A stretch of DNA of 64,000 nt from Saccharopolyspora indica (lineage in GTDB: Bacteria; Actinomycetota; Actinomycetes; Mycobacteriales; Pseudonocardiaceae), in the NCBI RefSeq assembly GCF_027853965.1, contig NZ_JAQGLB010000013.1, forward strand, positions 161,569-225,568, in the 5' to 3' direction. Positions 19,101 to 27,600 of the stretch are shown in pieces. The position numbers and the translations under genes are program-made. The notes beneath the pieces are model-generated. The model saw nothing but the letters and a program-made list of their open reading frames with translations. It was not told the DNA's origin and ran no database searches. Position 1 is the first letter of the stretch, and each line of letters starts with the position of its first letter.

Positions 19101-20835
19101 CCTGGCGACCGCCGGCCACGAGATGCGGTTCGAGCACGACGCGGCCGGCCGGGAGACCGCGCGGCACGTCGACGGGCGCGTGGTGCTGACCCAGGAGTTC
19201 GACGCCGAGGACCAGCTGGTCGAACAGGTGATCACCGATGGGAAGCGGCGCCGCTTCACCTACCGGGTCGACGGCCAGCTCGTCGGCATCGACGACTCCT
19301 CCACCGGGCCGCAGCGCTTCCGGCTCGACCCGGCGGGCCGGATCGCGGAGGTCGCCCGGCCCACCGGCGTGGAGCGGTACTCCTACGACGGCTCCGGCAA
19401 CATCACCGGGGCCGCCACGCCGTGGGCCGATCCGACCGCCGGGCCCCGCCGGTACGCGAACAACGCGCTGGTCGAGGCCGGGTCCACCGGATACGTCGTC
19501 GACCACCAGGGCCGCGTCGTCGCCCGCCACGGCCAGGGGTCCTGGACCTACTCGTGGGACCCGCTGGACAGGATGACCGGCCTGACGACCCCGGACGGCA
19601 CCCGCTGGACCTACCTCTACGACCCGCTCGGCAGGCGGTTCGCCAAGCAGCGGTGGGTGGCCGACGCCGACGGCGCGCCCCTGATGGCCGAGGAGATCCG
19701 GTTCATCTGGAGCGGCGCCGACCTCGTCGAGCAGATCACCACGCGGCAGGACGGCTCGCGAGCGGTCCTCACCTGGGAGCGCCACCCCCTCGACGGGCGC
19801 CCGGTGGCGCAGGTCGAGTACGCCTGGCCGCGGCACGACGAGCGGTTCCGCCCGATCGTCACCAACGCCATCGGCACGCCGACCGAGCTGCTCGACGCCG
19901 ACGGCACCATCGCGTGGGAGGCGCGGACGAGCCTGTGGGGCAAGGCGCTGCCCTCCCCGGCCGGCTCGGCGGCCTCGACGCCGCTGCGGTTCCCCGGGCA
20001 GTACCACGACGCCGAGAGCGACCTGCACTACAACGTCTACCGCTACTACGACCCGGAAACGGCCCGCTACCTGAGTCAGGACCCGCTCGGCCTCCGCCCG
20101 GGGCCGAACCCCGCGGCCTACGTGCCCAGCCCGCTGCAGGCCGCCGACCCGCTCGGCCTCGCCGGGTCCGGCAGCTGCCGCGGTTCCGGTTCGAACGGCA
20201 TGCGCGACCGCCCCGGTGGTGACACCGACGCCAAGCACGTCGACTCCCAGCAGAAGAAGCCGGACGGCAAGCCCGACGCCAACCAGTACAACCACGACCT
20301 GCGGAACATGAGCCTGGACGAGTACTACAAGTGGACCTCCAAGTGGGACGACGTGATGAAGCACGATCCCAACGGGACCTGGCTCTGGTCCGGCGGCGGC
20401 AAGAAGAACGACGGTGAGTGGCAGTCCGTCATGGACCTGGCCAACAAGCAGGCCGACGCCCACGGCGGCACGACGTTGGAAGGCAAGCTGGACAAGGACA
20501 AGATCAAGATGCCGGACTGGCCGAAACCGGGTGAGAAACCGGACTACGACAAGGAGGACGTGTTCCGCGAGTCGGTGTGGACCGAGGCCTCGTCGGCGTT
20601 CGCGCGCAACGCCAAGGGCGACGTGAACGTGATCCTGGTGACCGGGGCGGAAGGATCGCGGCGGCCGAACAACGTCTTCGACATGACGGAGTTCCCCATC
20701 CTCCGGAAGAACCCGGACGTCGAGCGCATCATCACCCACGACGTCAAGTGGGACCCGAAGATCGAGAGGTTCACCCCGACCGGCGCGCACGACGTGCTCT
20801 GGGAGAACCCCAACCGCCCGAAGCCCAAGCTCTAG
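16123..20835 (+). CDS. RHS-repeat polymorphic toxin with WXG-like N-terminus and CD38/ADP-ribosyl-cyclase-like C-terminal domain
   Basis: 1570 aa. Residues about 80-140 contain a WXG100-like helical hairpin (DWAGEAADSYRKR), followed by Lys-rich helices with hydrophobic stretches. A Pro/Ser linker repeats (SPDSTPR). Then comes a DUF6531-like start (YISDPVDVATGEVVMTQVDL), many RHS/YD repeats, and the RHS core end at RYYDPETARYLSQDPLGL (encoded at 20041-20094). The variable tip (nt 20281-20835, 184 aa) reads like the ADP-ribosyl cyclase/CD38 fold. It has W1420 and W1422 in TWLWSGG, GTTLEGKLDKDKI, W1486 in SVWTEASSAFARNAKGDV, and E1523 in NNVFDMTEFPIL at the position of the catalytic Glu. NAD(P) hydrolysis in target cells is inferred. 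GTG 16123 with GAGGTG upstream is preferred; GTG 16072 is possible. No immunity gene adjoins it. Confidence 0.85.
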   Translation: MGNPLVAEREDSTKSFSGVPILESVDETKKAIESGDWASGVMGAVGTGLDALGMALDPFGAILSAGVGWLMEHVGPLSDALDSLTGDADQIKAHSETWKNVAAELGEINTEMTNMVNSDVADWAGEAADSYRKRSEDTGKLIEAAQKAAEGASEGVGTAGEVVAAVRTLVRDIIAELVGSLVSWALQVLATLGLAMAWVVPQVVMAVAKTAAKIAKITTKLVKAMKSLGKLFKKLKDGFGDAKKALDKIKKDSGGSGNKPDSPKPDRGKGDNGPNNKPDNNDPASTHSQSTGGNESRGGNPPDSTPRSPDSTPRSPDSGPTPSPPPARDRGLGGQPGSRGGSNTGSNKPENPRDRAVGTDDRKYISDPVDVATGEVVMTQVDLTIAGSPDLVLERTHISSYRAGRWFGASWSSTVDQRLEVDEENVCYFSADGMILVYPIPTADAPVLPVEGPRYPLRRTADGYRLDDRAGTLVFTAVAGSGERLLPLVAVERANAPRITIEHSADGAPSAIRRSDGYEARFTTERGRIVEVAAVSTADGSAVPVVEFGYDERGRLTRVVNSTGRAMTFDYDESMRLTGWQDRTGTWYRYSYDRTGRCVRTVGVEDFFNGTFSYDLDNRITRHTDALGCTSEFHLNPAGQLIAEVDPLGHAKRYSWDRYDRLLSRTDELGRTTRYTYADDGELVAVIRPDGSEVKVAATAEGGLSLEVQDEDAVDRREYSPTAAPDLFSDQVGIAPPLPSAGLPNPLDEESPTAVPGERDLFGRPRTTRTASGAAVRIGWTVEGKRSVRTGPLGRHETWHFDAEGNAVEHRGAAGQVTRRGHGPFGLPVVDTDPAGGRTRYAYDREQRLVTVTDPQGLTWHYTYDPAGRLVEEVDFDGRRLVYAYDEAGQLIRMTNGLGQVTEYTYDVLGNVVERRTPAGTTTYDYDHLGRLVRATNRDSVLEIVRDRHGRVIAESVNRLAVRWSYDETAVHRGTPGGVDSTWRFDAAGTPTVLATAGHEMRFEHDAAGRETARHVDGRVVLTQEFDAEDQLVEQVITDGKRRRFTYRVDGQLVGIDDSSTGPQRFRLDPAGRIAEVARPTGVERYSYDGSGNITGAATPWADPTAGPRRYANNALVEAGSTGYVVDHQGRVVARHGQGSWTYSWDPLDRMTGLTTPDGTRWTYLYDPLGRRFAKQRWVADADGAPLMAEEIRFIWSGADLVEQITTRQDGSRAVLTWERHPLDGRPVAQVEYAWPRHDERFRPIVTNAIGTPTELLDADGTIAWEARTSLWGKALPSPAGSAASTPLRFPGQYHDAESDLHYNVYRYYDPETARYLSQDPLGLRPGPNPAAYVPSPLQAADPLGLAGSGSCRGSGSNGMRDRPGGDTDAKHVDSQQKKPDGKPDANQYNHDLRNMSLDEYYKWTSKWDDVMKHDPNGTWLWSGGGKKNDGEWQSVMDLANKQADAHGGTTLEGKLDKDKIKMPDWPKPGEKPDYDKEDVFRESVWTEASSAFARNAKGDVNVILVTGAEGSRRPNNVFDMTEFPILRKNPDVERIITHDVKWDPKIERFTPTGAHDVLWENPNRPKPKL

Positions 20836-20847
20836 CCCCGCGGCGGG

Positions 20848-20870
20848 GGCCGGTGGTGCTCCCACCGGCC
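20848..20870. terminator. Hairpin between convergent RHS and reductase genes
   Basis: GGCCGGTGG (20848-20856) pairs with CCACCGGCC (20862-20870) around TGCTC. It lies in the 47-nt gap between two convergent stops and resembles the proVWX terminator in arm sequence. Confidence 0.75.
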
Positions 20871-20882
20871 TCCGCGCGGCGC

Positions 20883-21743
20883 CTAGCCCGGGTTGCGGAT
20901 GCCGTCGATCAGGCGGGTCCAGTTGTCGCCGCCCTTGCCCGCGGCGATGGTCCGGTCGTAGTGGGCCTTGATCGCGCGGGGCAGGTCGAGGTCGATGCCC
21001 GCTTCCCGGCTGGCCGCCAGGACGTGGTCGGCGGTCGCGCCCATCATCGTGACGGTGCTCAGGTCGCCGGGGTGCTCGTCGGCGTCGACCTGCTCGGCGG
21101 ACTGCGGCAGGAACTGGATCACGAGCTGGAGCACCTGCGCCGCCCACGGCGCGAAGTCCTTCGCGGGCACCCCTGCCGAGCCGAGCAGCGCCGAGCCGTG
21201 CAGGAAGGCCGACAGCGCGGTCAGGAAGACGTCCAGGTTGGCCTGGTAGAACAGCTGCGCCAGACCGGGATCGGTGCCCATGTGGTGCGGTGCGCCGATG
21301 ACGGCCAGCGTCTTCTCGTGCACGTCGAAGACCTCGCGCGGCCCGCTGTAGTAGACGTAGGACGCCTCGGTGCCGACCATCGGCGCGGGCACCATGACAC
21401 CTCCGGTCAGGAACCGGGCACCGCGCTGCCCGGCCCACTTCGCCGCTTCCCGCGTCACCTCCGGGCTGTCCGAGCTGAGGTTGACGATCACCTTCCCGGT
21501 GACGTCGACCTGATCGAGGATGGCGTGCATCGCCGCGTAGTCGGTCAGGCTGAGGACGACCAGTTCAGCGGCCGCCACCGCCTCCGCCGGGCCGGCGGCG
21601 CGAACGGCACCGCGCGCGACCACCTCGTCGGCCCGGCTCGCGGTCCGGTTCCACACCGTCACCGGATGCCCGGCATCCAGCAGCGCGTGCACCATCGCCT
21701 GCCCCATCGGCCCCAGACCGATCAGGGTGACTGGCTGATTCAT
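20883..21743 (-). CDS. Imine-reductase-family NAD(P)-binding protein 1 (Tyr type)
   Basis: 286 aa. N-terminal Rossmann domain with GLGPMGQAM (residues 9-17) and HPVTVWNRTASRADEVVARG, the NADPH-binding signature of imine reductases and the wider beta-hydroxyacid dehydrogenase family. The C-terminal helical dimer domain begins near 160. At the imine-reductase catalytic position it has Y166 (LAQLFYQANLD). The family's GGVMV segment is present where hydroxyisobutyrate dehydrogenases carry their substrate motif. Members reduce cyclic imines or act on related substrates; the natural substrate is unknown. Last gene of a four-gene tandem on this strand, 21 nt after paralogue 2. Confidence 0.82.
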   Translation of the reverse strand: MNQPVTLIGLGPMGQAMVHALLDAGHPVTVWNRTASRADEVVARGAVRAAGPAEAVAAAELVVLSLTDYAAMHAILDQVDVTGKVIVNLSSDSPEVTREAAKWAGQRGARFLTGGVMVPAPMVGTEASYVYYSGPREVFDVHEKTLAVIGAPHHMGTDPGLAQLFYQANLDVFLTALSAFLHGSALLGSAGVPAKDFAPWAAQVLQLVIQFLPQSAEQVDADEHPGDLSTVTMMGATADHVLAASREAGIDLDLPRAIKAHYDRTIAAGKGGDNWTRLIDGIRNPG

Positions 21744-21764
21744 CTTTCCCTCCAGTGGTTTTCG

Positions 21765-22628
21765 CTACCGCGGATCGCGGATGACGTCGATGAGCCCGGT
21801 CCAGCTGCCGCCGCCCCGGCCGGCGGCGATGGCGCGGTCGTAGTGCGCCTTGATCGCCTTCGGCAGTTCCGCGTCGATGCCCACCGCGCGACTGGCCGCC
21901 AGCAGGTGGTCGGCGCTGGCGGCCATCATCCGGGCGGTGCCCAGGTCTCCGGGGTGCTCGCCGCTGTCGATCTGCGCGGCGGCCGCCGGGAGCACCAGCG
22001 GGTTGGTGGTGAGGTTGTCCACCGCCCAGGGCAGGAACTCCTGCGCGGACACGCCAGCCGAGCCGACCAGCGCGGTGGCGTGCAGGTACGCCGCCAGGCT
22101 GACCAGGAACAGGTCGATGTGGGCGAGGTAGTAGAGCTGGGCCAGGCCGTGGTCGGTGCCCACGTGGTGCGGCTCGCCGATCAGCCGCAGCGTCTGCTCG
22201 TGGGCTTCCAGGAGTTCCGCCGGGCCGCTGTAGAACACCTTCGCCGGTTCCGCGCCGACGAGCTCCGCGGAGGCCAGCACGCCGCCGGTGAGGAACTTCC
22301 CGCCGCGCTGCGCGATCCAGCTCGCCGCCTCGCGGGACGCGTCGGGCGTGTCGGAGCTGAGGTTGACGACCACCTTGCCGCTGAGATCCGGCACCGGGCC
22401 GAGGATCTCGTACATCGCCGCGTAATCGGTGAGGCTCAGCAGCACCAGCTCGCTGGCCGCCACCGCCTCGGCCGGGATCGCGGCGCGAACCGCACCCCGC
22501 GCGACCACCTCGTCGGCCCGGCTCGCGGTCCGGTTCCACACCGTCACCGGATGCCCGGCATCCAGCAGGACGTTGGCCATCGCCTGGCCCATCGGACCGA
22601 GCCCGATCAAGGTGACAGGCTCATTCAT
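21765..22628 (-). CDS. Imine-reductase-family NAD(P)-binding protein 2 (Tyr type)
   Basis: 287 aa, closest to its downstream neighbour: both share GLGPMGQAM, an identical WNRTASRADEVVARGAVRAA stretch and a Tyr at the catalytic position (Y167 in LAQLYYLAHID). The two probably arose by tandem duplication; about 68 nt encoding the N-terminal motif are identical between them. The ribosome site GGGAGA precedes ATG 22628. Only 19 nt separate it from the upstream paralogue 3, so cotranscription is likely. Substrate unknown. Confidence 0.82.
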   Translation of the reverse strand: MNEPVTLIGLGPMGQAMANVLLDAGHPVTVWNRTASRADEVVARGAVRAAIPAEAVAASELVLLSLTDYAAMYEILGPVPDLSGKVVVNLSSDTPDASREAASWIAQRGGKFLTGGVLASAELVGAEPAKVFYSGPAELLEAHEQTLRLIGEPHHVGTDHGLAQLYYLAHIDLFLVSLAAYLHATALVGSAGVSAQEFLPWAVDNLTTNPLVLPAAAAQIDSGEHPGDLGTARMMAASADHLLAASRAVGIDAELPKAIKAHYDRAIAAGRGGGSWTGLIDVIRDPR

Positions 22629-22647
22629 GGTTCTCTCCCATTGCTTT

Positions 22648-23514
22648 TCAGCGCTTGAGCAGCTCGATGACGCCGACGAAGTCCTCGTGGCCGTGGCCGT
22701 CGGCGACCCGGCGCTGCATCAGCTGGTGCACCGGTAGCAGGAGTTCAGCGCTGATGCCCTGCTCCTCCGCCGCGATGAAGTGGTTGGCGAACCCGGCGGA
22801 CTGCATGCTCAGGTTGGAGACCACGTCCTTGTCGTAGTCGCCGGTGTCGATCCGCTCGGCCGCTTCGACGGGCCAGGTGACCACGCCCTGCAGCCACTTG
22901 CTCAGCGTCGGGGCGAACTCCCGCGCCGAGGCTCCGGTCGAGCGGACCAGGGCGAGCGCATGCAGCGAGCCCGCGATCACGCCGTACATGCTGGAGAGCA
23001 GTGCGAGGTCCTGCAGCGCCGCAGCACCCGCGTCGTCGCCGACGTAACGGCTTTCGCCGAAGAGGTCCAGCACCGGCTGCCAGGTCTCGAAGGCTCCGCT
23101 CGGCCCGCTGTAGAGCACGAACGCCCCCGGCTTGCCGATCATCGGCGGGACCGCCATGATGCCGCCGTCGAGGTAGTCGGCACCGTGCTCAGCAGCCCAG
23201 GCGGCCATCTCGCGGGCCTGGCCCGGTGTGCCGTTGGTCAGGTTGACCAGCGTGCGCCCGGCCAGCACGTCGGTGTGCGGGCCGAGCACCTGGCTGACCG
23301 AGTCGTAGTCGAGCAGGCAGACCACCACGAGCTTGCTCGCCAGGACCGCGTCCGCGGCGGTGTCCGCGCGGATCGCGCCCTTGGCCACCAGCGGATCGGC
23401 CTTGGCCGCCGTGCGGTTCCAGACCGTCACCCGGTGGCCCGCCGCGAGCAGTGCGTCCGCCAGCGCCGTTCCCATGTCGCCGAGACCGACGACGCTCACC
23501 GTCTTGCCGTTCAT
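22648..23514 (-). CDS. Imine-reductase-family NAD(P)-binding protein 3 (Asp type)
   Basis: 288 aa with GLGDMGTAL (10-18) and HRVTVWNRTAAKADPLVAKG, the most typical imine-reductase NADPH signature of the four. D169 (AALQDLALLSSMYG) occupies the catalytic position, where characterised enzymes carry Asp or Tyr; Asp has been associated with R-selective groups. GGIMAVPPMIG follows the Rossmann domain. ATG 23514 has AAGGAG upstream. A 138-nt stretch (23086-23223) is identical to paralogue 4. A 157-nt gap separates it from paralogue 4. Confidence 0.85.
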   Translation of the reverse strand: MNGKTVSVVGLGDMGTALADALLAAGHRVTVWNRTAAKADPLVAKGAIRADTAADAVLASKLVVVCLLDYDSVSQVLGPHTDVLAGRTLVNLTNGTPGQAREMAAWAAEHGADYLDGGIMAVPPMIGKPGAFVLYSGPSGAFETWQPVLDLFGESRYVGDDAGAAALQDLALLSSMYGVIAGSLHALALVRSTGASAREFAPTLSKWLQGVVTWPVEAAERIDTGDYDKDVVSNLSMQSAGFANHFIAAEEQGISAELLLPVHQLMQRRVADGHGHEDFVGVIELLKR

Positions 23515-23671
23515 TCCAGCTCCTTTCGTCGAGGAGACCGGCAGGGCGAATCCCACCGGCCCCCTCGTCCTTCCGGCCGGGTACGAGCTCCACCGCGCAC
23601 CGCTGCGCCCGATCCAGGAGTCCACAGAGGACCCCGGCTACCAGAACGGTGGAACCGACCGGCCGGAGTCC

Positions 23672-24538
23672 TCATTTCCCGAGCAGTTCGACGAGGCTCG
23701 CGGTGTCCTCGTGGCCGTGGCCGTCGGCGACCCGGCGCTGCAGCAGCGAGTGGATAGGGGTGATCAGCTCGGTGCTGACCCCCGCTTCTTCGGCGGTGTC
23801 GAGGAAGTTGGCGTACGCGGCGGCCTGCATGGCGAGGTTCGAGGTCACGTCGTCGGCGTAGTCGCCTGCGTCGATCCGCGCGGCCATCACCTCCGCGTAG
23901 GCGCCCATCGTGTCGACGTACCGGCGGGCCATCGGGGCGAACTCCGCCGCCGACCCGCCCGCCGAGCGGACCAGCGCGAAGGCGTGCAGGACGCCGCCGA
24001 ACATCCCGTACATGCTGTTGAGCAGGGCGATGTCGTGCAGCGGGGCGAGCCCCGGGTCCTCGCCGAGGTAGTGGCTCTCGCCGAACGCGTCGAGCACCGG
24101 CTGCCAGGCCTCGAAGGCTCCGCTCGGCCCGCTGTAGAGCACGAACGCCCCCGGCTTGCCGATCATCGGCGGGACCGCCATGATGCCGCCGTCGAGGTAG
24201 TCGGCACCGTGCTCAGCAGCCCAGGCGGCCATCTCGCGGGCCTGGCCGGGAGTGCCGTTGGTCAGGTTGACCAGCGTGCGCCCGGCCAGCACGTCGGTGT
24301 GCGGGCCGAGCACTTCGCTGACCGAGTCGTAGCCCAGCAGGCAGACCACCACCAGCGGGCTGGCCACGATCGCATCGGCGGCGGTGTCCGCCCGGGTCGC
24401 GCCCTTGGCCACCAGCGGGTCGGCCTTGGCCGCCGTGCGGTTCCACACCGTCACCCGGTGGCCCGCCGCGAGCAGTGCGTCCGCCAGCGCGGTTCCCATG
24501 TCGCCGAGTCCGAGGACGCTCACGGCTTTCCGGTTCAT
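23672..24538 (-). CDS. Imine-reductase-family NAD(P)-binding protein 4 (Asp type)
   Basis: 288 aa, same length and layout as paralogue 3: GLGDMGTAL, HRVTVWNRTAAKADPLVAKG, GGIMAVPPMIGKPGAFVLYS and D169 in APLHDIALLNSMYG. First gene of the tandem, 96 nt from the divergent AfsR-like regulator, which is therefore its likely controller. Two adjacent ATGs (24541 and 24538) follow GGAAGGAG; the second has the better spacing. Substrate unknown; imine reduction is inferred from family motifs only. Confidence 0.85.
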   Translation of the reverse strand: MNRKAVSVLGLGDMGTALADALLAAGHRVTVWNRTAAKADPLVAKGATRADTAADAIVASPLVVVCLLGYDSVSEVLGPHTDVLAGRTLVNLTNGTPGQAREMAAWAAEHGADYLDGGIMAVPPMIGKPGAFVLYSGPSGAFEAWQPVLDAFGESHYLGEDPGLAPLHDIALLNSMYGMFGGVLHAFALVRSAGGSAAEFAPMARRYVDTMGAYAEVMAARIDAGDYADDVTSNLAMQAAAYANFLDTAEEAGVSTELITPIHSLLQRRVADGHGHEDTASLVELLGK

Positions 24539-24622
24539 CATCTCTCCTTCCGCTGGCATCCACCCTGCTGGGGGCCGCGCACGGTCCGCGCACGACCGGC
24601 TGGGGGTGTCGGGCGCGCGGAC

Positions 24623-24628
24623 TAGGCT
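24623..24628 (+). promoter_or_regulatory. -10 element of a leaderless promoter (AfsR-like gene)
   Basis: TAGGCT ends 6 nt before GTG 24635, so the transcript probably begins at the start codon. The 96-nt divergent gap must also hold the promoter of the reductase tandem. Confidence 0.5.
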
Positions 24629-24634
24629 CGGACC

Positions 24635-27600
24635 GTGCGTTTCGGAGTGCTGGGCCCGCTGGGGGTGTGGACCGCCGATGGCGAACCCGTCGTGGTTCCC
24701 GAGGCGAAGGTCCGCGCCCTGCTCGTGGCGCTGCTCGCGCACGACGGCCCGGTGTCGGCCGATCGCCTGGTCGACGACCTGTGGGGAGCCGAACCGCCCG
24801 GCAACCCGGTCAACACGCTGCAGACCAAGGTCTCCCAGCTGCGCAGGGCCGTCGGCCGCGAGCTGGTCGCCTACCGCTCCGCCGGATACGCGCTGGTCGT
24901 CGACCCGGAGGCCGTCGACGCGCACCGATTCCGCCGCCTGGTCGCGCAAGCCCGGGCGTCAGCGGCGCCCGGTGCGCGCCGTGCGCTGCTGGACGATGCA
25001 CTGGCGCTGTGGCGGGGACCGGCGTTCGCCGACTTCGCCGACGAGCCGTTCGTCCAGGCCGCCCGCCAGCGGCTGGCCGAGGAGCACCTCGACGCGCTGG
25101 AGGAGTCCGCCGCGGCCCGGCTGGAGCTCGGCGAGCACACCGCTCTCGCCGGTGAGCTCGGCGAACTCGTGGCCACCAACCCGCTGCGCGAACGGCTGCG
25201 GGCGCTGCACGTGCGGGCCCTGTACCGCGCCGGGCGGCAGAGCGAAGCGCTGGCCGGGCTGGCCGAGCTGCGCGAGCGGCTGGCCGACGAGCTGGGCATC
25301 GACCCGAGCCCGGAGCTGGTCGAGCTCCAGCAGGCGATCCTGACCCAGGACACCACGCTGGCCGCCCCGGCAGCCGTCCCGCACAACCTGCCCGTGCCGG
25401 TGACCGACCTGGTCGGGCGGGACGGCGAGAGCGCGGAGGTGCTGGCGCTGCTGGGTTCGTCGCGGCTGGTCACGCTGACCGGGCCGGGCGGCGTGGGCAA
25501 GACTCGCCTGGCGATCGAATCCGCGCGCGGGGCGGTGTTCCGGGACGGCGTGCGGCTGGTCGAGCTGGCCGGGGTCGAGCCCGGGGAGGACGTCACCTGC
25601 TCGCTGGAGCACGCCGTGCTCGCCGCGCTGGAAGTGCAGGAAGCAGCGCTGTCCTCGGCCGACCCGATCGCGGAGGCCTTGCGCGGCAAGGAGATCCTGC
25701 TGGTGCTCGACAACTGCGAGCACGTGATCAACTCCGCCGCGTCGATGGCCGCGCGGCTGCTGCGGCTGCTGCCCGGGCTGCGGTTCCTCGCCACCAGCAG
25801 GGAGGCGCTGGGCATCGCGGGCGAGACGCTGCTGCCGGTGCCACCGCTCGCCGTGCCCGAGACCGGCGCCGAGCTCCGCGACGTGCGCGCTTCAGCCGCG
25901 GTCCAGCTGTTCGCCGCCCGCGCCGCCGCCACGTCACCGGGATTCGACGTCACCGCCGACAACTCCGCCTCGGTGGCGGCGATCTGCCGTCGCCTCGACG
26001 GCATCCCGCTGGCGCTGGAGCTGGCCGCCACCCGGATCCGGGTCCTCGGCGCGCGGACGCTGGAGTCCAGGCTGGACGACCGGTTCGCGCTGCTGAACTC
26101 CGGCCACCGCGACGCGCCGGAACGGCAGCGGACCCTGCACGCGGTGATCGACTGGAGCTGGCAGCTGCTGCCGACCGCGGAGCGGATCGTGTTGCGCCGC
26201 TTGGCGATTCACCGCGACGGCTGCACCCTGACCGCGGCCGAGGCGGTGTGCTCCGGCGACGGCGTCCGGCCGGCCGAGGTGCTGGACCTGCTGTCGCGGC
26301 TGGTGGACCGATCGCTGGTGGTCGTCGCGGAGAGCCGGACCGGCGAACCCCGCTACCGGTTGCTGGACACCGTCGCCGCCTACTGCCTGCAGCAGCTGCG
26401 CGAAGCCGGTGAGCACGAAGCCGTGCGGCAGCGGCGCAACGAGCACTACGCCGACCTCGCCGAGCGCGCCGAAACCCAGCTGCGCGGCCCGGAGCAGCGA
26501 CGTTGGCTCGAACTGCTGGACGCCGAAGCCGCCAACCTGCGCGCAGTGCTCGACGACGCCGCCCCGGACGTGGCGTTGCGCCTGGTCACAGCACTGTCCT
26601 GGTACTGGTTCCTGCGCGGCAGGCTCACCGAAGCCCGGCAGTCCCTCGCAGCCGCACTGGTCGCTGCGGAAGCGGATGATCAGGCCGAGAAGCGCCCAGC
26701 ACCTCTCAACGGCACCTCAGGGGACCGTGACGCAACCCAGCCACAAGAAACCGCCCAACGCGAGATCACCCCCGAACGCGATGAATCGCGGAGAGGCAGT
26801 GCAGCAGCTTGGTATGCGGCCATCGCGTTGCTGACCGGTGAGCAGGTCGAGGACGTCGAGGCGTGGCGAGGCATCACCGATCGGGCCGAGCGCGCCCGCG
26901 CCCGCTGGTTCCTCGCCCACGCCCAGTACACGGTCGCCGACCTGGGCGCGGCGGAAGCGACCGTCAACGAGCTGGTCGAGGAGTTCGCCGCGCTGCAGGA
27001 CCGCTGGGGGCTGGCCGCGGTGCTGAGCGATCACTCCACGCACCTCATGACCCGCGGTGATCTCGCCGCGGCTCTGGAGGCCGCGGAACGCAGCGCCGAG
27101 CTCTTCCGCGCGATCGGTGATCGCTGGGGACTGGCGCAGGCGTCCTACGCGCTGGGCATGCTCGCGGGGGTGGTCGGCGACTACACCAGCGCCGAACGCC
27201 ACCACACCGAAGCCCTGCGCGGTGCGGAGAGCATCGGGCTGTGGGCCGAAGTGGCCTACCAGACGTCCTGGCTCGGCCGGGTGGCGCTGCTCAGGCACGA
27301 CTACCCGCGGGCGCGCGAGCTGCACGGGCGCGCGATGCGGCTGGCAGCCGAGCGAGGCTTCACCCCGGCCGAGATGTACGCCGAGACGGGGCTGGCGCTG
27401 GGCGCGCGCCGCGAAGGCCGCTTCGGCGAGGCCGAGCAGCACCTGCACCGGGTGCTGGAATGGCACCGCCGGGTGGAGTTCGAGCCGGGCAACACGCTGA
27501 TCCTGGCCGAACTCGGCTTCCTCGCCGAACTGCGCGGAGACCTCGGCGCGGCGCGCGAGCACCACCTGTCGGCCTACCGCATCGCCCGCCGGATCGCCGA

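Noticed and set aside
16354..21438. A 1694-codon open frame antisense to the RHS gene, and similar long antisense frames such as 5195-7567 and 43140-45725.
   Set aside because: They arise from GC-rich third positions of the real genes, have no recognisable domains and are dominated by Arg, Ala, Gly and His.
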